DNA from: an uncultured Prevotella sp.
GTDB lineage: Bacteria; Bacteroidota; Bacteroidia; Bacteroidales; Bacteroidaceae
DNA length: 29,547 nt
Direction of reading: 5' to 3'
NCBI GenBank assembly: GCA_934183355.1
Contig: CAKPST010000026.1
Span: forward strand, 1 to 29,547
This document shows, piece by piece, positions 27,342 through 29,547 of this stretch. Both the position numbers and the translations under genes were made by a program. The notes below the pieces were generated by a model. It did not search any database and was not told the DNA's origin. It saw only the letters and a program-made list of their open reading frames with translations. Each line of letters begins with the position of its first letter. Position 1 is the first letter of the stretch.

Positions 27342-27989
27342 ATGAAACTGATATACAGCAAATACATATTTTTGTGGACATTAGTCTGTGTGCTCTTGGC
27401 TTCGTGTGAAGAACAAAAGGAGCACACGGCTCCTGCCATACACGACCGCGACTCTGTGTCGATGATGACCAGTTATGGTGTCAACACGTTGATATCCGAC
27501 TCTGGTGTCATAAAGTATCGTATAGTTGCTGAACGTTGGGAGGTGAATACTGTGCGCAATCCGTCCCGATGGATATTCGAGAAGGGTGTGTTCTTCGAAC
27601 AATTCGACGAGAAGTTTCATGTGCAGTCGTACATACAGTGTGACACTGCCTACTATTATGACCAGAAACGCCTGTGGGAATTGCGCAGTCGTGTTAGTGT
27701 CTTGACAAAGGACGGGTTGAGGTTTACAAGTCAGCAACTCTACTGGGATGAGTCAGCGCATGAACTTTACTCTTTTGTCCCGTCAAAACTTGTTACACCA
27801 GAGCGAACTCTTGAGGGAACTTACTTCAGGAGTGATGAACGCATGACCAAATACTATGTTTCCAATAGTAAAGGCTCATTTGAAAAGGGTGACATAGCAG
27901 GTACTGGAGACACTATAGCGGCAGCTCCCGACACGGTGAAAGCTGCTGTGCGTCAGCAGGCTCAACCCTCAAGAAGAATAAATCAATAA
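27342..27989 (+). CDS. lptC: LPS export protein LptC
   Basis: Bitopic or lipid-anchored periplasmic component of the Lpt bridge that moves lipopolysaccharide from the inner-membrane ABC complex to LptA. Length is 215 residues. The N-terminus has a hydrophobic segment ending in a lipobox (LLASC, C22), so it is probably a lipoprotein, as usual in Bacteroidetes but unlike the membrane-anchored E. coli form. The beta-jellyroll region is visible in SGVIKYRIVAERWEV, FEKGVFFEQFDEKFHVQS and LYWDESAHELYSF. It follows the barrel protein by 16 nt and ends before a strong hairpin. Other lpt genes are not in the window. Confidence 0.9.
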   Translation: MKLIYSKYIFLWTLVCVLLASCEEQKEHTAPAIHDRDSVSMMTSYGVNTLISDSGVIKYRIVAERWEVNTVRNPSRWIFEKGVFFEQFDEKFHVQSYIQCDTAYYYDQKRLWELRSRVSVLTKDGLRFTSQQLYWDESAHELYSFVPSKLVTPERTLEGTYFRSDERMTKYYVSNSKGSFEKGDIAGTGDTIAAAPDTVKAAVRQQAQPSRRINQ

Positions 27990-28000
27990 CAATAAAAAAG

Positions 28001-28042
28001 CAAACAGCACATGATGGTAGAAACCGTCGTGTGCTTTGTTTG
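28001..28042 (+). terminator. strong hairpin after lptC
   Basis: 28001-28017 pairs with 28024-28042: a 17-bp stem with two G-U pairs, a 2-nt bulge and a 6-nt loop (TAGAAA). It lies 11 nt after the lptC stop. The tail is GTTAATATT. It overlaps the ATG-ATG at 28011, which therefore is an unlikely start for the next gene. Confidence 0.75.
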
Positions 28043-28064
28043 GTTAATATTAACATTAAAAATA

Positions 28065-29333
28065 GTGGATACAGAAATTCCTTTATTAATCAGCATTGCA
28101 GTGACAATGGTGCTCTCGGCTTTCTTTTCAGGTATGGAGATAGCTTTTGTGTCGAGCAACCGTATGCTTGCGGAGATGGACCGTGAGGGCAACAGAATCA
28201 CAAAGAAGATATTGTCAACGTTTTACAGCCATCCAAATGGCTTTGTGAGCACCATGCTTGTGGGCAATAACATTGTGCTTGTGGTCTATGGTATATTGTT
28301 TGCAAGTCTTTTTGACAATACTATCTTCAGCAATCTTGAGGATGGAATGAGAGTAACGGCAGACACATTGCTTTCTACACTTGTGATACTCTTCACGGGT
28401 GAGTTTCTTCCAAAGATACTCTTTAAGAACAATGCCAATCGACTGTTGGCAGTATTTGCAGTGCCTGCTTATTTGTTCTATATCGTTTTGTGGCCAATAA
28501 GCCGTTTTTCAACGTTTGTGGCAAAGTGTCTTTTGCGCATTTTCGGTATAAGAATGACAACGGAGAGCGATGATGAGGGATTCTCAAAGGTGGATCTTGA
28601 CTATCTTGTGCAGTCGAGCATTGACAATGCACAGAACGAGGACGATATCAATGACGAGGTAAAGATATTCCAGAATGCGTTGGAATTTTCTGATTGTAAG
28701 GTGCGCGACTGTATGGTTCCGCGAACAGAGATTAATGCTGTGGACTTGCATGACTGCACAACCGAAGAGTTGATGCAGAAATTCGTAGAGAGTGGAAATT
28801 CTAAAATCATTGTTTACGACGATGATATAGACCATATTGTGGGCTATATTCATAGCTCGGAGATGTTTCGCAATCGTGACAACTGGCGCGAAAATGTGTG
28901 CAAGATGCCTTTTGTGCCAGAAACTATGGCTGCGCAGAAACTCATGCATATATTCCTACAGCAGAAGAAGAGCCTGGGTGTGGTGGTTGACGAGTTTGGA
29001 GGAACAAGCGGTATTGTGTCTCTTGAGGATATTGTGGAGGAAATCTTCGGTGATATTGAGGACGAACACGATAGCGAGAAGTATATAGCCAAGCAGACAG
29101 GCATCAATGAGTATGTCTTGTCGGCTCGTCTGGAGATAGACAAGGTGAACGACTTATTTGGAATAGGATTGCCCGAAAGTGATGAATATATGACGGTGGG
29201 AGGTTATATTCTGCACGAGTATCAGAGCTTCCCAAAACTCAATGAAATAGTGACATTTGGGCATTTCGAATTCCAAATTATAAAGAGCACAATGACTAAA
29301 ATAGAGCTTGTAAAGCTAAAAGTTAAGCAGTAA
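28065..29333 (+). CDS. CNNM/CorC-type membrane protein with CBS pair
   Basis: Inner-membrane protein often annotated as hemolysin-like (TlyC/HlyC). From the GTG at 28065 it has 422 residues. The DUF21/CNNM membrane domain (about 1-170) includes LSAFFSGMEIAFVSSNRM. A CBS-domain pair follows (DCMVPRTEINAVDL, then VVVDEFGGTSGIVSLEDIVEEIFGDIEDEHD), and a C-terminal CorC_HlyC domain (about 335-420). Relatives are linked to divalent-cation (Mg2+/Co2+) transport; that is inferred. An in-frame ATG at 28011 would add 18 residues, but it lies in the lptC hairpin and the additional residues do not look like family N-termini. True hemolytic action is unlikely. Confidence 0.87.
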   Translation: MDTEIPLLISIAVTMVLSAFFSGMEIAFVSSNRMLAEMDREGNRITKKILSTFYSHPNGFVSTMLVGNNIVLVVYGILFASLFDNTIFSNLEDGMRVTADTLLSTLVILFTGEFLPKILFKNNANRLLAVFAVPAYLFYIVLWPISRFSTFVAKCLLRIFGIRMTTESDDEGFSKVDLDYLVQSSIDNAQNEDDINDEVKIFQNALEFSDCKVRDCMVPRTEINAVDLHDCTTEELMQKFVESGNSKIIVYDDDIDHIVGYIHSSEMFRNRDNWRENVCKMPFVPETMAAQKLMHIFLQQKKSLGVVVDEFGGTSGIVSLEDIVEEIFGDIEDEHDSEKYIAKQTGINEYVLSARLEIDKVNDLFGIGLPESDEYMTVGGYILHEYQSFPKLNEIVTFGHFEFQIIKSTMTKIELVKLKVKQ

Positions 29334-29378
29334 GGACACTTTTTCAGTCTTTTGTTCGAAAGTCTAATAATTATTTAG

Positions 29379-29386
29379 TATTTTTG
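29379..29386 (+). promoter_or_regulatory. candidate -7 box of the PpiD-like gene
   Basis: TATTTTTG exactly matches TAnnTTTG and lies 78 nt upstream of the ATG at 29465. Upstream TTTG (29351-29354) is 24 nt away, longer than the usual 19-21, so the pair is only a candidate. Confidence 0.35.
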
Positions 29387-29464
29387 TACGCCTTTTGTGG
29401 CACGTGTGTCAAAGGCATATTGAAGAAAATGAAATTAATAAATAATAAATAAACAAATAGAATA

Positions 29465-29547
29465 ATGGCAGCATTAGGAAAAATCAGAAGCAAGGGAGTC
29501 CTGCTGATATGTATTATCAGTTTGGGTCTTTTTGCATTCATCGCCGA
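29465..29547 (+). CDS. PpiD/SurA-like peptidyl-prolyl isomerase, 5' end only
   Basis: Only the first 27 codons lie in the window. They read MAALGKIRSKGVLLICIISL followed by GLFAFIA: a short basic N-terminus and one hydrophobic membrane anchor. This matches the start of Bacteroidetes PpiD/SurA-type foldases (membrane-anchored periplasmic chaperones with parvulin domains). The position after lptC and the CBS protein also fits that assignment. The catalytic part is outside the window, so the call rests on the N-terminus and context. Confidence 0.65.
   Translation, partial: MAALGKIRSKGVLLICIISLGLFAFIA

Noticed and set aside
28065..29333. annotation as hemolysin
   Set aside because: The label comes from an early family name; domains indicate a CNNM/CorC-type membrane protein and no toxin feature is visible.
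29389..29416. GCCTTTTG...CAAAGGC dyad in the PpiD-like leader
   Set aside because: Short stem with a bulge; no support for a function.

Overview
The window looks like core chromosome of a Bacteroidales bacterium, most likely a Prevotella-type member of the Prevotellaceae. This rests on protein character (Rho with a long acidic insert, type-3 ProRS, the AspT-like transporter, the LptC/CBS-protein/PpiD-type run) and on repeated TAnnTTTG promoter -7 boxes with almost no Shine-Dalgarno sequences. The species call is inference. I see no phage, insertion sequence, CRISPR array, tRNA or rRNA.

Layout. 1-305 is gene-free leader DNA with a 50-bp perfect palindrome. 306-1001 (+) encodes a secreted TPR protein. 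1108-4954 (-) is a galactose-use cluster: galM, an MFS sugar permease and galK. 5124-8351 (-) holds folC, dnaJ and grpE, and 8518-10134 (-) an ABC-F protein whose second ATPase site looks dead. 10305-11108 (+) is a YycJ-like metallo-hydrolase. 11171-15959 (-) is a tightly coupled rho-uvrA pair. 16255-17166 (+) is an RluA-type pseudouridine synthase. A 495-nt gap with two unusual repeat structures follows, then a shortened CbpA-like co-chaperone (17662-18372, +). 18452-21781 (-) carries an AspT-family transporter and proS. From 21967 to the right edge all genes are on +: an OmpA-type lipoprotein, mtgA, a UvrD/PcrA helicase, an outer-membrane barrel protein, lptC, a CBS/CorC membrane protein and the first codons of a PpiD/SurA-like foldase.

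Genes that work together. GalM supplies alpha-galactose, the permease imports the sugar and GalK phosphorylates it; galT and galE are not here. GrpE and DnaJ are the DnaK co-chaperones, with dnaK elsewhere. Rho and UvrA share a transcript. The right-hand block is cell-envelope biogenesis (OmpA lipoprotein, MtgA, barrel protein, LptC, PpiD) interrupted by a repair helicase. Most transcription units end in clear hairpins, several apparently bidirectional between convergent genes.

I did not find a new multi-gene system. The least explained DNA is non-coding: a 22-nt-period repeat array that inverts on itself and a nested TTGCAG inverted repeat, both between rluA and the cbpA-like gene; the palindrome at the left edge; and hairpins plus a shared TAACTAAAAC motif in front of the galactose genes. 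Two proteins also merit attention: the ABC-F with one intact and one degenerate composite ATP site, and the CbpA homologue that lacks C-terminal domain I.
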